Of a stretch of 64,000 bases of DNA, positions 62,960-64,000 are shown in pieces. The stretch is from Chryseobacterium sp. ZHDP1. GTDB taxonomy: Bacteria > Bacteroidota > Bacteroidia > Flavobacteriales > Weeksellaceae. The stretch lies in the NCBI RefSeq assembly GCF_018603435.1, contig NZ_CP075682.1, forward strand, positions 930,001 to 994,000, given 5' to 3'. Every line of letters starts with the position of its first letter. Position 1 is the first letter of the stretch. The notes below the pieces were generated by a model, which searched no databases, had not been told where the DNA came from, and saw only the letters and a program-made list of their open reading frames with translations. A program made the position numbers and the translations under genes.

Positions 62960-63171
62960 AAGTTGTTTAAAGTAAAATGGTAGAAAACTCTATAGAGTTT
63001 TATCTGTGTAGACACCATATTCGCAAGGCGTTCTGCGTTCCGTAGGAACGCTATCTTTAGAAAATGTATCGTATTTAAGATATCAATCCGATGGATTGAC
63101 TGACGGATTTATTCTTATTTCTACACAGATTCTGCTCCTAAAGGAGCAAACTCTTTTACTTTAAACAACTT
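62960..63171 (+). repeat. Multi-hairpin element with inverted termini (family C, copy 3)
   Basis: 212 bp, nearly identical to copy 2. The third hairpin reads TCAATCC-GAT-GGATTGA: the change from copy 2 is confined to the loop. Same insertion point in the surrounding unit as copy 2. Confidence 0.93.
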
Positions 63172-63412
63172 CATGCTCTATGTATTAAGGCGCAAAGATT
63201 TTATCTCCGATAAAATTTTAAGGCGGATATTTTCCGCTTCGGCTCTGTAAAGCCTACATCATTACTACATCAATTTAAACAAATCATTGTAACGAAAACC
63301 TGCCACTGTAGGCTGAGCGGAGCCGAAGCACACATCATTGCCACCCCATTTTAAACAGATCATTGCAAACCACATCCACCACCGTGCGCTGAGCGGAGCC
63401 GAAGCGCACAGT

Positions 63413-63805
63413 AAATAAATTTTGCCGTTGAAAAATATTTTCTCTAATTTCGTTTCCGGATTGTAACGGGAAAATGGGAAGGTCCACGCTTTCTTTTTTT
63501 TCGATTAATTTCCAACCTTTTTAAAAATTTTTGCATCTTTAAAATAAAACGACACCTTTTGTCGTTACAGGGATGTAACTTTGCAGAAGACAAAAAAACT
63601 AACAGCTTTTTACCATTCTGATTTTTAAAAAAACTAAAAAACAGGCTGTCAAAAGCCGATAAAAAAACAAAGACCATGAATACAAAAAAAGATTTTCGAA
63701 CAGATTCTATCCGGAATACATTTTTAAGAATGAGGGTTTCCTTATTTTTTTAACCCGTTCTATTCTTAATTTCACCTTTACAATAACGTTAAAATTACAC
63801 TAAGT
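63413..63805. promoter_or_regulatory. Spacer and likely promoter region of the gene at 63806
   Basis: TAACTTTG at 63576-63583 fits TAnnTTTG and is preceded by the inverted pair AACGAC / GTCGTT (63548-63566). It would imply a leader of about 215 bases. A 25-codon frame at 63676 is probably incidental. Nothing else seen. Confidence 0.4.
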
Positions 63806-64000
63806 ATGAAAAAACTCAGCATGAGTGTCTTCACTCTGTGCAGCATTCTGGGGGTGTATGCCCAGGAAGTAGTCTGGCAGAAAGACATCTGGTCCTCTAC
63901 GCAGGACTTTCTCTCACAGGTCACCACGACCATCGATCAGCAGTATCTAATTACCGGAAGCAGCATCCGTCCTGACAACCAACAACCATCATCCGGCAAC
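63806..64000 (+). CDS. Secreted protein, 3' truncated by window edge
   Basis: First 65 residues only. Signal peptide MKKLSMSVFTLCSILGVYAQ, then EVVWQKDIWSSTQDFLSQVT and DQQYLITGSS, a start I associate with large flavobacterial surface proteins that carry beta-propeller-like repeats and often Rhs repeats. That assignment is from memory of similar sequences and cannot be tested within the window. GC is somewhat higher than nearby DNA. Confidence 0.7.
   Translation, partial: MKKLSMSVFTLCSILGVYAQEVVWQKDIWSSTQDFLSQVTTTIDQQYLITGSSIRPDNQQPSSGN

Larger units (their letters stand above)
61913..63412. repeat. REP-like hairpin cluster 2 with compound units
   Basis: Twelve more copies of the GCTGAGCGGAG-type hairpin (61915 to 63385), three of them altered to TTCGG(T/C)TCTG(C/T)AAAG. 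Compound units repeat: CCTCCCCAAAATTGTTTAC, AATCGCAAAGGCGCA, GATTTCTAACATGCTCTATC, GCGCAAAGATTTTATCTCCG. The copy at 62357-62382 has ends GTAGGCT ... AGCCTAC, a compensated version of GTGCGCT ... AGCGCAC. Two family C elements interrupt the units. Confidence 0.9.

Noticed and set aside
63444..63677. A 77-codon minus-strand frame before the last gene
   Set aside because: Low-complexity F/K-rich sequence that overlaps the likely promoter of the gene at 63806; no recognisable family.
63676..63753. A 25-codon plus-strand frame (MNTKKDFRTDSIRN...) as a leader peptide
   Set aside because: Too short to judge and without a leader-type motif; probably chance.

Overview
ORGANISM. The window looks like a chromosome segment of a Chryseobacterium-like flavobacterium (Bacteroidota). 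Evidence seen in the sequence: several secreted proteins ending in Por-type (type IX secretion, T9SS) C-terminal sorting domains, a TonB-dependent receptor with a carboxypeptidase-regulatory-like N-terminal domain, -7 boxes of the form TAnnTTTG, AT-rich intergenic DNA with few Shine-Dalgarno sequences, a DUF6266 gene, and small double-glycine-leader peptides of a kind common in that genus. No tRNA, rRNA or CRISPR array was found.

LAYOUT. 1-16 kb: the end of prmC, a T9SS-exported pectate lyase behind a LacI-type operator, the topoisomerase IV operon (parE - small membrane protein - parC - rhomboid protease), an orphan LytTR regulator, three T9SS cargo proteins and a methionine-type aminotransferase. 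17-25 kb: AraC regulator plus short-chain dehydrogenase, a leader peptide gene abutting an intact insertion sequence (19126-20380), ychF, a second leader peptide, ferritin and a secreted phosphodiesterase. 25-32 kb: a tight four-gene operon (TonB receptor, DUF5690 transporter, TIGR03364-type FAD oxidoreductase, phosphonatase-like HAD hydrolase) preceded by an XRE/cupin regulator, best read as an aminophosphonate-type uptake and breakdown locus. 32-41 kb: GHL10 lipoprotein, typA, an SRPBCC/HxlR divergent pair, a tannase-like lipoprotein, DUF1294 and a third leader peptide.

41.9-58.2 kb is a defence island, all on the minus strand. One unit is a prokaryotic viperin (radical SAM) followed by an archaeal-type CMP kinase. 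The other runs without a clear break from hsdM to a LytTR regulator: hsdM, hsdS, a PD-(D/E)XK nuclease, a DUF6998 protein, an unrecognised 679-residue coiled-coil/membrane protein, a RAYT (REP-associated tyrosine transposase) interrupted by a stop codon, hsdR, mcrB, mcrC, LytTR. A 29-bp repeat of the hsdR start shows that the RAYT sits in what was an ATGA-coupled junction between the 679-residue gene and hsdR.

58.2-63.4 kb is almost gene-free apart from a DUF6266 gene and a small helix-turn-helix gene. It is packed with repeats: about 20 REP-like hairpins (GCTGAGCGGAG core), a 76-bp tandem array, a second repeat family near 61 kb, and two full copies of a 212-bp multi-hairpin element with inverted termini. 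A third full copy lies at 34.5 kb and a decayed part at 0.7 kb. The window closes inside a secreted protein gene (63806 onward).

HOW IT FITS TOGETHER. Housekeeping genes (parE/parC, typA, ychF, prmC) form the core. Polymer- and phosphonate-scavenging genes and T9SS cargo fit a soil or plant-associated saprophyte (inference). The defence island and the repeat field next to it are the accessory part, and the RAYT is a plausible link between them.
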